From the NCBI GenBank assembly GCA_032164245.1, contig JAVMKO010000001.1, positions 251,667,644 through 251,731,643 on the forward strand: 64,000 nucleotides of DNA, given 5' to 3'. The position numbers and the translations under genes were made by a program. Position 1 is the stretch's first letter. The number at the start of each line of letters is the position of its first letter. This document shows positions 1 through 11,850 of this stretch, piece after piece. This DNA is from Sternotherus odoratus. Taxonomy: Eukaryota > Chordata > Testudines > Kinosternidae. Under the pieces are notes generated by a model. It did no database searches and had not been told where the DNA came from. It worked only from the letters and a program-made list of their open reading frames with translations.

Positions 1-759
1 TTCTAATTACAGTGTAGACATACCTCATCTCACCTCCATCTGAGAGAGACAGAACAAGAAGGAGGGGAAGATGACAACCAGTACAAAAGTGAGCACCGAG
101 ATCAACTGTTTGCACTTACTCCACTAAAGACAGTTAACAATGCATAAAGGTCAGTGTGTGTTATGCATCTTCCTCTGCATCCAGCTGACAGAGGATATGA
201 GTCTGCCCGATACAATCTCCTTAAGACATGGTTCCCAGGACTATGTATGAGAAGACCTGCTCTAGAGGGTTAGAGTGTTCCTCACATCTATTTAAATGTT
301 CCCATTGAAAAGAAAAAGAATTGGCAATATGGGAACAATGGCACCGCTAAGTGTCTTGCTCAAGGAAGAATTTTTCATCTGCCCCTTCCACAAAAGAACC
401 AGATTCACAAATCCACTCCGGCCTTTTTGTGCCCCGTGAGCCAGATTCCAGCTGTACGTGGCCTGCTGAAAATTCCCCCTGTGCAAAGGGAACTAAGAAT
501 TCTCCCTGTGGAGGGCAAAGTTGGCAGAAACTGCTCATGTGCCAGCCATCCTGCGTGCATAGGGAGTGAGTTGGGAAGAGCATGTGAGGGATGCCTAAGT
601 TAGAGCAGTTATGGCTGCTCTAATTCACCCTATAGCCTCTGTGCTGAGTGGAGCTTGGATGCAGGGTATAATCTGTCCAAATATGTCCAAAAAACTTTGG
701 CATATTTGGGAGGAAGACATATTATTCAAGGACTTTCACTTTGAGTATGGAAGACTAAC
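1..759. other. no recognised feature
   Basis: I see no gene, tRNA, simple repeat or recognisable transposon here. The short open frames on both strands look like chance. If SIAH3 is correctly placed, this is downstream flank of that gene. Confidence 0.6.
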
Positions 760-771
760 AGGTTGTTCTGA

Positions 772-852
772 TATCAGAGGGGTAGCCGTGTTAGTCTGGA
801 TCTGCAAAAGCGACAAAGAATCTTGTAGCACGTGCTACAAGACTCTTTGTCG
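772..852 (+). mobile_element. Short PLE-derived unit, inverted ends head to head
   Basis: This 81-bp insertion is flanked by a perfect 12-bp direct repeat, AGGTTGTTCTGA, at 760-771 and 853-864. The left part carries the terminal sequence shared with other Penelope-like 3' ends in the window (GTAGCCGTGTTAGTCTGG). The right part is an inverted copy of its inner portion, so about 813-852 folds into a near-perfect hairpin centred on GTAGCACGTGCTAC. It has no coding capacity. It is the smallest of three units with this design (see 48607 and 55125). Assignment to PLEs rests on sequence shared with the coding copies at 16746-17520 and 57040-57435. Confidence 0.8.
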
Positions 853-864
853 AGGTTGTTCTGA

Positions 865-3418
865 GGCACAATAGTTATTTATGGACAGAGGAGACTTCTT
901 GGCTTAGGAACAAAAAGTCAGGGGGAAAAAAGAGGTCAGCGTTCCTGAGGCAGGACATAGGAAGATCCTTCTTAAGGGCTTCCTATGATATACTGGACCT
1001 GGTTGTTCACGCCTTGGCTACAGCTGTCACCTGCTACATATACTTTTGGCTATGAAATTCTAGTCTTCTGGACAAGGGTGTAGGTGAAAAAGATGAAGGA
1101 ATGAGCAGTTCCATTCAAACACTAATGGAAGCCTAGAAGAGTTACAGGCAGCCAGATGAACAGTTTGCTTGCTGGGGCAGACTCAGGAAAGGACAGTCTT
1201 CTTTCTGGTATCAAAAGAGCCAGTCCCATCATCCTTTTTCATCCTCAGAAGGATCAATCTGGGAAGTCAGATCTGTCATTCACTATCTCATTGTATAGCA
1301 GCACAACGGGGCCCCAATCTGGTTGACTTCTAGGTGTCAAAACGATATTGCTGTTGTTAAATAATCATTTAAAGATGGTCTGAAACAGCTACTGTCTGAG
1401 AGATGGGTAAACTGGAAGGCATGAGCTTGACCATCAAGGCGTCCGCTCCTACCATCTCCTGGATCTACCATAATACCACTGGGCCTCGTCATCCTGATCC
1501 TGAGAGATAGCCTGACCAGATCAGGTCTGAGAGAGGGATGCAGATGACATTGTCATCTTCACCTCCACTGGCTCCAGCTAAATCCTGAATACCACCAGGG
1601 AAGTGAGACTTGTCACTCCCTGCCCCTGTGTGTCCTTTTCCTTCCCCACTTTATTTCTTCTCTTTCCTCTCTCTCTCTCTCTCTCCCTTTGCCTTCTCTT
1701 TGATAAGTCTGACTTAGGTGGCCACAAGTGTATATTTTTCAGCCCTTCTGTAAGCTAGTGACCAAAGAGGCATCTAACAGCAAAGCCCTAAACAGCCTAA
1801 TTTGGGTAGAAGTTGCCAGGTGTCAGAGTGGCTGATAAGACTGTGTGCGGTGCCTGTGTTTCTCCAGCAATGAGGTTGTAAAGGAGAGTCAACACCAAAG
1901 ACAGAAGCTGCATTTTCTTTCTTTGTTGTTCTTTTCTCTCCCCTCTTAGGCGTGTTTTGTCTTCTAGGAAATGGTACTGGACTTTAATAGCATCAGCAAA
2001 AACAACAACTCTAGCCCTTTTCAGCTAACTTCTTCTCTTTTCCCTAAAAGGAGAGTTACTGCTATCTTTAATAACATCTGCAAGACTGCCAGTGGATGGA
2101 GGAGAGGGAGGAAGCTTCCTTCTAAAACCTACAGCTAAAGGGAATAAGGCTTAAACAAAAGCCTTGTTTAATATGTTACATTTCAAATGCTTTCACCATT
2201 CTTCCTTCTCTTCTGTATCTTTTTTTTTTTAAATTTAAGTGGTGAGTTTGCAAGGGTACTGAGCAGGCTGAGGGCTCTGTACACCAAATCCCAAACCTTG
2301 CTTACAACTTTAATGTTGGACAAGGTAACAATAATGCCTGTGACTCTTTGGGCCCAAGTATTCCATCAAAAATAATACAACAGCACACAGCTTCCGCTGT
2401 GTGGCTCTGCAGAAGCAAATACGTTCAGAGAACAGTTACTGTGATGTAACGTTTCTTTCTGAAGGCCACATCATGCCCTTGGATATATGTGTGAGTCCCT
2501 AATGGCTTCAAATGTTGCCCTTCTTACATCTGTGGTACCCCATTGTCTTCAGCGATAACCAAAGACAGGCTTTTGCCCTAACAATTCTTTTGATGATGCT
2601 GTGCCAGAACATGAGAGCCAGGTCTCTTTCTTCTAGCTGTGGTGAGTATGTACTGCTCACTGGATGAAACAGTAGTGAGAACTTCTGTTTGTGGCTAACG
2701 TAAATGGCTCTGTCTCTGAATACACACAGGCAGCAGATCTCTTGGGTAGGGAGGTGTCATTTTGACATAGTCCCTTTTGGGAGTAGAACCCACATTAACA
2801 CATGCTGTCAGATGCTGATGCATGCTCTTATGGTATGCATGTTGTAGCATGAATGACATGCACAGAGAGGTAATCAGCACCACAGTACTGGTCCTCCAGG
2901 CTTCACTCCTCAGAGATGAGGAGGGAGGCACTCTGCAGTGATATCTATCTTTTTTTTTAAGCAAATCATTAGACATTTTATTCCAGAGTTCATATTCTCT
3001 CCTGGTTTTGTTGGTTTGTTTATTGCTCTGTGTGTGTTTATATTGGAGGGAAGCAATGTTATGAAGCAATGTTCCAACAGGAAGAAAACTACCTTCCATC
3101 TTGCCACCCAGAGCAGGCTTCCCCATTATTCTGAAAACAAGATAAGTGGCTGATAAGACCTAATTGACTTATAAAGAGAGTCTCTCTCTCTCTCTCTCTC
3201 CCTCTCTCCCTCCCCCCCCCCCCCCCGTGGTCTTAATTCTGGATGGTGGAGTGGGCTGAAAGGACTAGTGTCCTCTTACTGAAGACCCTAAGGTAGAATT
3301 CTGTTGGTTAGAGCAGGAAAGGGAAGTCAAATTTTCTAATCTGACTGGGCAATTCACTTGGCCCAGCCTTACAGAAGTGTCACAGAAAGTTAAATATAAA
3401 ATATATGTGGAGATATAC
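865..3418. other. unique sequence with simple repeats
   Basis: No gene recognised. It holds a (CT)n run at 1666-1686, a poly-T run near 2220-2231, and a (TC)n tract grading into poly-C at 3176-3226. Reading frames here are short and have no recognisable family. Confidence 0.6.
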
Positions 3419-3603
3419 CTATCTCATAGAACTGGAAGGACCTTGAAAGGTCATTGAGTTGAGTTGAGTCCAGTCCCCTGCCTACTCTAGCAGGACAAAA
3501 TACTCTCCCTTGATAGATTTTTTGCCACAGACCCCCTAAATGATTGAACTCACAATGTTTGGCTTAGGAAGCCAATGCTCAAACCACTGAGCTATCCCTC
3601 CCC
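3419..3603 (-). mobile_element. tRNA-derived SINE with CR1-like tail (tortoise Pol III type)
   Basis: On the minus strand the element starts near 3603 with a tRNA-like head. An A box, TAGCTCAGTGGTTTGAGC, lies at 3577-3594 and a B-box-like GAGTTCAATCA at 3541-3551. The body ends near 3421 in AGGTCCTTCCAGTTCTATGAG, which is the 3' end of CR1 LINEs, so the SINE would have been moved by CR1 machinery. This architecture is that of the turtle tRNA-Lys SINEs described in cryptodires, and it is the best single pointer to the organism. It is not a functional tRNA gene because the 3' half does not form an acceptor stem. Flanking duplications are not clear. Confidence 0.8.
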
Positions 3604-3839
3604 AAGTTACCAGCCTAGGCCCAAAATCTAATTATGTACTCTTCACCATGAAGGCTAATGATAGCGGGGAAAAAGCTAATGTTGTTTTTCTCATTTGTCA
3701 AAAAAATATTCTCACTCTAGGCAAGTGGGGAAATAGAATTTTACATGGCTGACTTAGCTCAGCCCCTATTTCCTCATTACTAAAACAAGGACAGTTATCA
3801 GCCTCAGAGATATGTAAGGCTTAATTCATCAGTGCTTCC

Positions 3840-3960
3840 TAGAGTGACCAGATGTCCTGATTTTATACGGACAGTCACGGTTTTGGAGGCTTTTTCTTAT
3901 AAGCACCTATTATCCCCACCCCGTCCCGATTTTTTTTACAGTTGCTATCTTGTCACCTTA
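3840..3960. mobile_element. Short non-autonomous DNA transposon (MITE), GTGACCAGA family, copy 1
   Basis: About 120 bp with diverged terminal inverted repeats: GAGTGACCAGATGTCC at the left and the complement of ATCTTGTCACCTTA at the right. The interior matches the copy at 53266-53392 (GACAGTC, then CTTTTTCTTATA, CACC and CCCGATTTTT in the same order). It does not encode protein. The superfamily is not determined, and a TA target duplication is possible but degraded. Confidence 0.7.
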
Positions 3961-6185
3961 ATGCTTCCAAAGGGCTTTGAAATCCTTGGATGGAATGTAT
4001 GCCAGAAGCACTGAGTGTTCTAGTATAATAGAAGTTCCAGAAGTGAAAAATCCAAGTTCTCATTTGTGAAACCAAGCCTTTCAGCCATGATGGGAGAGGT
4101 ATAAAACCCTATAGTAAGGCCCTTTCAAGGATGCATGCACACCAAATTCCACGGATCCTATTTGCCAACATTTTCTGATTTCTGTAGTATTGTTTTCCCA
4201 CTGAAATAGCCCATGTCACCTTCACTTTATGGCAGCAAAGAGTTGGTCATGCATTTTGAACAAAGACTCAATGATAATGCCGCCTACGTCAGGAGATGCT
4301 ATACAAATCTGAAAACATTTGCTTGAGTGTTACATTGGGATGCTTAGAAGGGTTGCTGAGCTGTCCCTGCAATGGCAGAAGAATACTTTCCGTTTAGCAG
4401 GATACTCCAAAAGAAGCCACGTGAAGGGAGCCTCTTAGCTTGATCATGATTCATTTGGGGAGCAGCTATATCTCTAGTGTCCTGCATTCTGTCATCCCCA
4501 GAATAGAAAACTATTTCATGATCAGGTCCCTATGCTTTTACCTTGGCATACAAAGGCCTGGGCTGGTCTAAGCTAGTGGAACTTGTATTTTGTATTTACT
4601 TTTTTATAAGTTCAGTAAAAGAACATTTGCCTGAGGAGCTGGAGACTCCAGTTTAGGTCCACAATATGCTAATGATTTATTTATTATTGTTATTTAAGAA
4701 AATGTGCAGCAGTTTCCAGTTCTCAATATTTAACTGTGCATAGAAAAAATAAGCTGCTCTGAAATGCCTTTCATTTTAGTGCATTAATAACCAGCACATT
4801 CCAACCAGAAGTCACTTCCAGCCGAGAACTACGCTACAGCTTACAATGTAGCATTGTGATCTCATTATTAAGACTGACACGTCCTTTTTAGAAGTCACAC
4901 TTCATTTCTATCCACTTATGAACGGCAGGCCCCAGCCTGTGGAGGAAATCTTGACTTGTCTTTGATTTTCAGTGCCACCAGCTGGGATGAAATCCTAGGT
5001 AAAGAGTTAATGAACGTCTGGAGCTCAGTATTATCTTCCTGGAATTAACCTCAGAACCAGGAAAAAATTAAAGGCAGGGTTCCACCATCGATTTTTGCTG
5101 AGGAGTAGAGTGGGGCCTGAGCCACAGTGCTCAGATCCAGACTTTCCCACCAATAGAGGGGCACTTGGACCTGGAGATTTTAGCATTGTTTTTACTAGGA
5201 AACAAGGCGTGTTCTTAACTTAAGTTTGCTGATATGGTAACTAACATGAGTAAACAACTAGTGATGACAAGGCAGTTTTCACCTAATTTTCATATAACAG
5301 AGTAGGTCAAAGTAAACTTTAGGTTCTCCCACTCAGCCTACTAACACATGTGAAATATATGTGAAAATACACGTGAAAATTACAAATGACCTTGTCTTAA
5401 CTAACATGAGGTAAAATCATAGTGAACTCAAGCTAAGAACACACCTTTTTCCCAAGTGAAGTTGCACCTTTAGTTTATCCTTCTGTAAACAGTGGTCAGC
5501 CACAAAGCTCAACTCCACATCTGGATCTGAACTTGCCTTAAATTTGGGGATATTCAGATCCAGGGTATTGGAGCTGATTCAGTACCAGAAATGGGTCAGA
5601 ATCAAGAGCTATCACAGAATAACAGCTTTTATGAAAAACCCACACTTTTTCATGACATTACTTTCACTTTTGAGCAGGGGGATGTATAGAAAAAAAGGGA
5701 GGGAATGTAAAGTTGGAGGAAAAAAGTTTCATATTGCAAGTAGATATCCCAGCTGTCACTTTAAAATCTGTCTTAATGAGTGAAAGCCAGGAGCCTGAGG
5801 GCCAGGGATACAACAGCACAATCAAGCTGCAACACTTATCCTGGAAACCTTTGCAGGCTTTAGATTTCTTTTCTGAAAAATGCCCGGTTGTATATTTGAG
5901 AAAATAAATGTTAAATGATGAAAGGCCTAATGATAGATTATGGATACCTTGATTTTAGAGATGGGATTGGTTTTCCTCTAGCAAGCCAGTCACTCTTGAG
6001 AGCGATCTGAGAATATAACTTAATATGGTTCAATATGACGTCCAGCAGAGTGGTGGTATCTGATTTAAAGGGTTAGGATTTCCAGGTCCTGGATCAATGA
6101 GGAGTGAATACTCTGTAGAGGTAGTGGGTTTTTCTTCAGTGGACGGAGTAACCCAAGGGATGAATGGATCATCTGTGCCTGTTCT
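3961..6185. other. unique sequence, nothing recognised
   Basis: No gene, clear transposon or simple repeat is visible. A weak MIR-like segment may lie near 4620-4690, but I cannot support it. Confidence 0.5.
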
Positions 6186-6280
6186 GTATAATATGAGAGG
6201 CCAAAGCATGTCAAGCTTTGGGGGAAAGGACTGCCATTTATTATGTTTGTATAGCGCCTAGCGCAATGTGGCCCAACTTG
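6186..6280 (+). repeat. MIR/L2-type 3' tail
   Basis: The stretch GGAAAGGACTG followed by TTTGTATAGCGCCTAGCGCAA is the conserved tail of ancient MIR/L2 repeats. The sequence TTTATT at 6237-6242 reads AATAAA on the minus strand, so it could serve as a distal polyadenylation signal for SIAH3, about 790 bases after the stop. That use is only a possibility. Confidence 0.5.
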
Positions 6281-7030
6281 TTTGTGTGCTTCAGTCTCCA
6301 CCTTGTTATCAGTGTTAAATGATAATGGCTGTTATTGTTGTTAATAAACAGGAACTGTGGGATAAATGTGATCTGCCATTTGATATTGGGGCTCTGATTC
6401 CCCCTCGCCTTGAAATAGTGATAGTGGGTCCCAGAGGTGGTGGATCATATGATGCAATGTTCTATGCAGACCATCTGCTGCGGTCTGATGGAGTATTGCA
6501 TGCTGGAGTTTGCCATCTACTTGCGTTGTGCCTTACAGCTTTGGACTGCTGCAAGTTGCTCCATTTTAGGCAAACCAATTACAGTCCCCTGGTTCCTATG
6601 ATGCTGCTAATGAGTGACACCCACAAATGGGCCAATCAGGAGCCTCCGTCCAATAGGAAATATTTCACCTTATTACCAGGAACAGAGAGCTTGGTGATTA
6701 GGCAGACACTAAAGAAAAAGTATTTGTATAGTGTATCCAAACCAAGGATTCTACAAGTCACCCTGCTTGTTCTTTCCACGCTGGCAGTCTCTGCTCAAGA
6801 GATTCAGTGGCTTATTTTGATGGAGACAACAACTTGGTTATCACTGTTCAAATGTGTCGTAAAATTGTATTAACAAAACAGCGAATACATTACACAAAGC
6901 CTTAATCACTGGCTGTTTACATAATGCCCACTGTGGACAAGTACGAAAGACCACAAAAGACCTGAGACCCCCCAAAAAAGTCCATGAGTTCTGGCTTCCT
7001 CAAGCTGCGGAAGCAACAGTGTTTTCTTCT
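6281..7030 (-). other. SIAH3: Probable SIAH3 3' UTR or downstream flank
   Basis: This lies immediately after the SIAH3 stop codon on the minus strand. No second gene is recognised. A 184-codon open frame on the opposite strand (6319-6873) has no recognisable family and no splice or composition support, so I do not call it a gene. The UTR end is not fixed; the nearest minus-strand AATAAA I noted is at 6237-6242. Confidence 0.45.
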
Positions 7031-7624
7031 TTACATTTCTGCTTCAGCAGCGTGAACTTTGCTGGCAGTTATTGCAATTCCTATAGCCAGGCTTCCATTA
7101 TCAGAGAAGAGCTGGGCCAGTGAGGTGTTAAGGACAAGGCAATCGCCATCGGATATGACAGAGTCAACGCACTCCAGTACCGATCTCGGGGTAGCTTCCC
7201 ACTTCAGGCGCCTCTGATTCCTGTTGAGCTCCAGCCTGTAGGTGAAGTTATCGGCTTGTGTGGGGGTGCCAATCAGCATCATGGTGGCGAAGAACTGGGG
7301 GTGGCCTTCGTATTTCTCCAGCTTCCTGAGCACAAGCAAAAAATGGTGGCCAAGGCAAGAATGCATTATTATCCAATCTGTGGGTGCAGGGAGGTGCATG
7401 TTTGTGGCCAGGAAAACAATCTCTGCCCCATGAAGGATGTCGATCCGGTGCGTCTGTCTCAGGTGTGATATCACCACTTCTACATGGCCTTCCCATTGAC
7501 AAGAAAACAGAGGGCACATGCAAGGAATCAATTGCGGGTCGTGGACTGTCTCGAGGGGATTGTGGGAATGAAGGCTGCCTTGCTCCGTGGAGGTCTGACC
7601 GACTGCATGCCTGTTTGAGACATA
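7031..7624 (-). CDS. SIAH3: SIAH3 last coding exon (Sina domain)
   Basis: This exon encodes 197 residues and a stop, and is the C-terminal part of a seven in absentia homolog. The minus strand reads a pyrimidine-rich tract then CTTCTTCTTGCAG just before 7624, a strong splice acceptor, so the exon opens in phase 0 with the peptide YVSNRHAVG. From exon residue 37 a C-x4-C-x11-H-x4-H zinc finger is present (C37, C42, H54, H59), spaced as in SIAH proteins. The Sina substrate-binding fold follows (GAEIVFLAT, DWIIMHSCLGHHF, FFATMMLIGT, LVLNTSLAQLFSDNGSLAIG) and ends in EAEM. Wording is closer to SIAH3 than to SIAH1/2. SIAH3 lacks a RING finger, so it is not expected to be an active E3 ligase; from memory, the human protein has been linked to mitochondrial PINK1/Parkin regulation. 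The linker after the acceptor is short and not histidine-rich. The upstream exon was not found. A processed copy is unlikely because the acceptor is intact. Confidence 0.93.
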   Translation of the reverse strand, partial: YVSNRHAVGQTSTEQGSLHSHNPLETVHDPQLIPCMCPLFSCQWEGHVEVVISHLRQTHRIDILHGAEIVFLATNMHLPAPTDWIIMHSCLGHHFLLVLRKLEKYEGHPQFFATMMLIGTPTQADNFTYRLELNRNQRRLKWEATPRSVLECVDSVISDGDCLVLNTSLAQLFSDNGSLAIGIAITASKVHAAEAEM

Positions 7625-7660
7625 CTGCAAGAAGAAGAGAAAAAAACCCATGATGAAAGC
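7625..7660 (-). promoter_or_regulatory. SIAH3: SIAH3 intron 1 splice acceptor and polypyrimidine tract
   Basis: On the minus strand a run of T and C (TTTTTTTCTCTTCTTCTTG) ends in CAG directly before the first codon of the exon at 7624. A start codon further upstream would prolong the frame to 7681, but those 19 residues translate the pyrimidine tract (runs of Phe and Leu), so they are intron. Confidence 0.85.
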
Positions 7661-7699
7661 TGGGGATACCATTCCGGGCACTGACTTAGAACAGACTTA

Positions 7700-7792
7700 T
7701 GGGGCCTGATCCTGAGAGGTGCTGAGCACCTGCAAATCCTATTGACATCAATGGAATCTGAAGGAACTCAGCACCTTTGAGATCAGACAGAC
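7700..7792. repeat. Small palindromic dispersed repeat
   Basis: The left part, GGCCTGATCCTGAGAGGTGC, and the right part, which reads on the complement as GTCTGATCTCAAAGGTGC, form an inverted repeat around a central AATCC...GGAATC segment. The form suggests a MITE-like element. I do not know the family. Confidence 0.5.
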
Positions 7793-9218
7793 CCTCAGTG
7801 AGCAAGATGTGGACTTGTACAGACAGCAAAAGGTGCCAGCAGCTGTCTCGTTCTGCAGGGGAAAAGATAAACCAGCAGGACTACAATAAATCATCTTAAA
7901 TGAAAGTGATGTATGTGTTTTAAAAAGCAATTGCATTAGTTGAAGGGAAACAAATCTATATTTTGTAAAAAACAAGGCGAACATGGGGCATTTTAGAGCT
8001 CCTAACAGGGAAATGCAATATTTATAGCTTTATTACCCTGTAATGAGACACTGGCAAACATAGACTTAAAAAAAAATCTGAAATAACATATAATTTGTGA
8101 ACCAAAATCAATTTTCATTCTGTATGATGGCCTCAGTATTTTTTTTATGGAATAAAAATACGTTGTGCCTAAATTTTGCTTTTTATCCATCTAAATCAAA
8201 AGGTGGACACACGACAGATTAAGCCAGTGGTTTAAGAGAGACACCAGCTCTTGGAGTCCTGTCACTGTGTCAATAGTTCAGCTTTAATTACAAACAAATA
8301 CAAATTTCTATTCTCATGGCTGTGAAGAAACACTCCATTTATGGTCTTGAGTTTAACTGATGCGGTAACCTCTGCCTCATTCTGCGAGCATCCTGAAACA
8401 ATAGTTCTGGGAGCGGTGGGAACTGTCTCACACATCTCAATGGGGAGCTAACTCCAAGATCCACCGTTCTGAGGGGCCCCGCCAGCACCTCTTCAGCACA
8501 GGATTTTGTGAGTGGCACAGGAAGAAGACTGCAGTGGATATTCAACCCTTCAAAGTTTGCTCGACACTAGTGGCAGAGTACCCAAGTCGCTCTCCCCATT
8601 TTCAGCCATAGAAGGTGCTGCAGCACCAGCAAAAGCAATGAGAGACAATGAGCATGTGCTGAAATGAATGTGTTGATATAATGTTTTGACACTTTGTCCA
8701 GCAACACTATTCATTTTAAACACATTTCACCTGAAATAGGGAACAACAGTGTGTATCAGAACATCTATCACCCGTCCCTCTCCTGATTATGTCTCTAGTA
8801 GTAGAACTGGGAATTTATCAGGCCATTTGGCATCAGCTTGTGAACGTCAAATTGTTGAGGTCTAACTGTCCCACTCTGTCCCACATTCTGGACAGAAGTC
8901 TCCTTCCATTTTACACAGGCTTGACCAGATCCAAATCTGTTCTAATGACATGGTGGGTAGATCTGTTACCAGCTTGGGGTTGCCTTGTTTTGGTCTGGGT
9001 GCCCTTTGGTAACATTACAAGTACTGACCCGGGAGAGTAAACAGTCCAAAATTCTTACTTTAAAAATTATTTCCATATCACATGGACTTTGTCCCCCCAG
9101 ACATCCTGGGGCGTATCCACTCATGTAAATTGCCCCACTACATAAATGGTCAATATTCACTCGAAAAGCATGATAGTAGAGTCCAGGATTTTCAGACCGT
9201 TGAATTTTGATATGTAAC
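7793..9218. other. SIAH3 intron 1 (inferred), unique sequence
   Basis: AT-rich and unique-looking, with no gene or clear repeat. SIAH3 exon 1 would lie on the minus strand somewhere above this point. Confidence 0.5.
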
Positions 9219-9226
9219 TTCTAAAG

Positions 9227-9906
9227 CGGGGATGGGCAAACTATGGCCCGTGGGCCCTTCCTACTGTCCCTCTGCCCCCAGAGTCCCAGTGCGCTGCGCC
9301 CCCAGAGCCCCAGTGCACTGCACCACCATCGCTCTGGTCCAGCAATGCTTGAATTCCTGCCGCTCTGAGCAGCGTAGTAAGGAGGCAGGTCTGTGAGATC
9401 CTGCGGGGTGGCCTGTCTCGCTCTGGCAAGCCTGAGCGGTGTGGTAAGGGGGTTGGGACTGGGTTGGGGCCTTGGATAAGGGGCAGGGAGTCCCAGGGGT
9501 CTGTTGGGGGCAGGTGTGTAGATAAGGGTCGGGGCAGTCAGGGGGACAGGGAGCAGGGGGGGTTGGGTAGGGGGTGGGGGTTCTCAAGAGGGGGCAGTCA
9601 GGGGACAAGGAGAAGGGGGGCTTAGATGGGGTGTGCAGTCTCAGGGGGTGATTAGGAGTGGGGGGGGGTTTGGAAGGGGGGATCATGGGACAGGGAGCAA
9701 GAAGTTGGGTAGGGGATGGGGTTCCCAGGGGTGGTTAGGGCAGAGGCCCCGGAGGAGGCGGTCAGGGGACAAGGAGCAGGGGAGGTTGGATGGGTTGAGG
9801 GTTCTGAGGGGGATGGGAAATGGGAGGGGGCCGGACAGGGGGCAGGCCCTCCATACAATTTTTAACCTCGATGTGGCCCTCGGGCCAAAAAGTTTGCCCA
9901 CACCTG
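9227..9906. mobile_element. Non-autonomous hAT element, GGGCAAAC family, copy 1
   Basis: The ends are inverted repeats: CGGGGATGGGCAAAC at the left and, on the complement, CAGGTGTGGGCAAAC at the right. The 8-bp target duplications are TTCTAAAG (9219-9226) and CTCTAAAG (9907-9914), one base apart. The inside is G-rich on the plus strand, with repeated GGCAGTCAGGGGACAAGGAG-like blocks of about 45-60 bp, so all long frames in it are composition artefacts. No transposase remains. The same family is seen at 20796, 25162 and 37972. Confidence 0.88.
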
Positions 9907-9914
9907 CTCTAAAG

Positions 9915-11603
9915 CTACAGTAGTCAGAGGGCAATGTTAAATGTGCCGCTATGTAATAGGTAGGAGACCTTGTACATCTGCTTTCTTCAATATTTGATGC
10001 AAAGAATAATGGATCCTTTAAACATGTACTGAATCCTCTACTACTTGCTTTGGAGTATTAGTACTGCAAATTATTATGCTGTGTTCTCTTCATTCCTTTT
10101 TTATGTATTTTGTTGTGTTAGAATCCAAAAAATTAAAATTTCCAACAAGATACTGAACCAAAGACTGATAAATAACCTGCATTGCCTGGAAAATAAAGTA
10201 GATCATTATAAACTAATCAAGGTATCTCCCTTTAGCAGCCTGCTTATCATAGAGGGAATGCCAGAGATGTCAGGTTCACACTTTATCCTGCATTTCTTCC
10301 TTCTTCCTATTGGACGAAAGTTATAGTTAATTTAAACCATCTTTTGGTGAAGGAGGTTATTGCGACAGCAGATCATAAAAGGCCCTTTTTTAAATCACTG
10401 AAATGCTAACTGCTTCATAAAATGAATTCTAATCTCCCCATCTAATACAATGGGTGTGAGCAATTACTTTCACTCAGTAAACTGTTAATGCAACATTAGT
10501 GATTATACTAATTAAAACTAATGAACTCTTACTCACATGCTGATAAACCTCTCAACCACTCAACAAACTCCAAACATCTATCAGTTTTATTTAACTTCCC
10601 TTTTGGAAGATGGATCTTAAATTAACCTCTGGAATAACATTCAAAATTAGGTTTTGAAATGTAAAGCTTTATTAACTGTGTATAATTCCCCTCCAAAGAT
10701 TACCAGAGTCAGAGAAACCATTTCCATTGAGGGCATAATTGAATTTAAAAATGTATTCTCCTAATTTGATAAGTTACACTAGCATGGTGTATGATGGTAG
10801 CTCATCCATCTGAATCGTAGTCTAAAAAAGACATGTCTCTGCAAATATCATGCTATGACAATCATTCTTTAGTGGCTCAGGAGCTGAGTAAATAATTTGT
10901 CATGAATAATTTTATTCATTGAACTTTACCTCTTCCTAGCTTTGTGAATTTTCCACAAACAAACTGTGAATTTCTCAAATGTAGTCAGTATTGGAAAGGA
11001 TTTGTTGAGTCATTTCATTGAAGAATGCCAGGTTGGTTTCTTGTTTCAGGTTAAATTAGCACGAAATACTGGAACTTCAAGATAGGTTGATTTTATAAAG
11101 GTCACATGTATGCTTCTTTTGGCCGACTGAATAACAGCAACCCTTGGCACTGAGCTTCTGATATGAATACTTACACATATGAATTCAAAATTCACTTGTG
11201 CAAAAATTTTGCAAGATTTGTTTAAAATCCGGTCTCCATGAACATTCCTGCAAGAAAATTCATTTGCTAGAGTCTCTCCTAAAAAGATTTAAGTGGTACA
11301 TAGGACTTTTGCTGGTTCTTTGAACAGACATGAGTTGCACCCATAAACACACACAAAAAGAGGCAGAAGTATAACAATAGTGAATTAGTTTATGTGTTCA
11401 AATAAATACTTAGGAACTTTTTTTCCCCATGTTTGACCCACTCAAACAGCTTCCTGCCATCATGTTTTTTTGAAGGTCTGACTTATTGGATTGTGGTTCT
11501 TTTTAAAAACAAACGATCCATTTGCCAAAAGGCATATTTGTAAATACATGGCAAACTGAGCTGAATCAAAAACAAGAGAGAGGAAGTTTGGGCTGCTTGT
11601 TAG
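9915..11603. other. unique AT-rich intron sequence
   Basis: I find no gene, tRNA or recognisable transposon. A + frame at 10045-10326 has no family resemblance. Confidence 0.55.
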
Positions 11604-11850
11604 GATGAAGAAGATCCAGGTTCAATTTTTGCCTCTTCCACACATTTTCTGTTTCAACCTGGACAAATCACTTCATCTTTCTATGACTCCGCTCTCCAGC
11701 AGTAAAACAGGGACAATAACTTTCCTTTTTTTCCCACCATCTGTCTGTGTGGACTATATAGACTGTCAATTCTTTGAAGCAGAGAGTGTCCCCACATGCT
11801 CATATATAGCACCTAGCACAATGGGGCCTTAATCATCATGAGGGCCTGTT
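11604..11850 (+). repeat. MIR-family SINE (ancient)
   Basis: The order of segments follows MIR: a head with GATCCAGGTTCAATTTTTGCC (tRNA B-box remnant), a core with CAAATCACTTCATCTTTC, then AGTAAAACAGGGACAATAAC, and the tail TATAGCACCTAGCACAATGG. It is diverged and non-coding. The open frame across it is incidental. Confidence 0.7.

Noticed and set aside
3541..3603. tRNA-like A and B boxes
   Set aside because: No acceptor stem on the 3' side and a CR1 tail follows; this is a SINE head, not a tRNA gene.
7625..7681. Upstream Met start for the SIAH3 frame
   Set aside because: The extra residues translate the polypyrimidine tract of the splice acceptor.
9261..9923. Overlapping frames on both strands (up to 141 codons)
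   Set aside because: They lie inside the G-rich interior of a hAT element.
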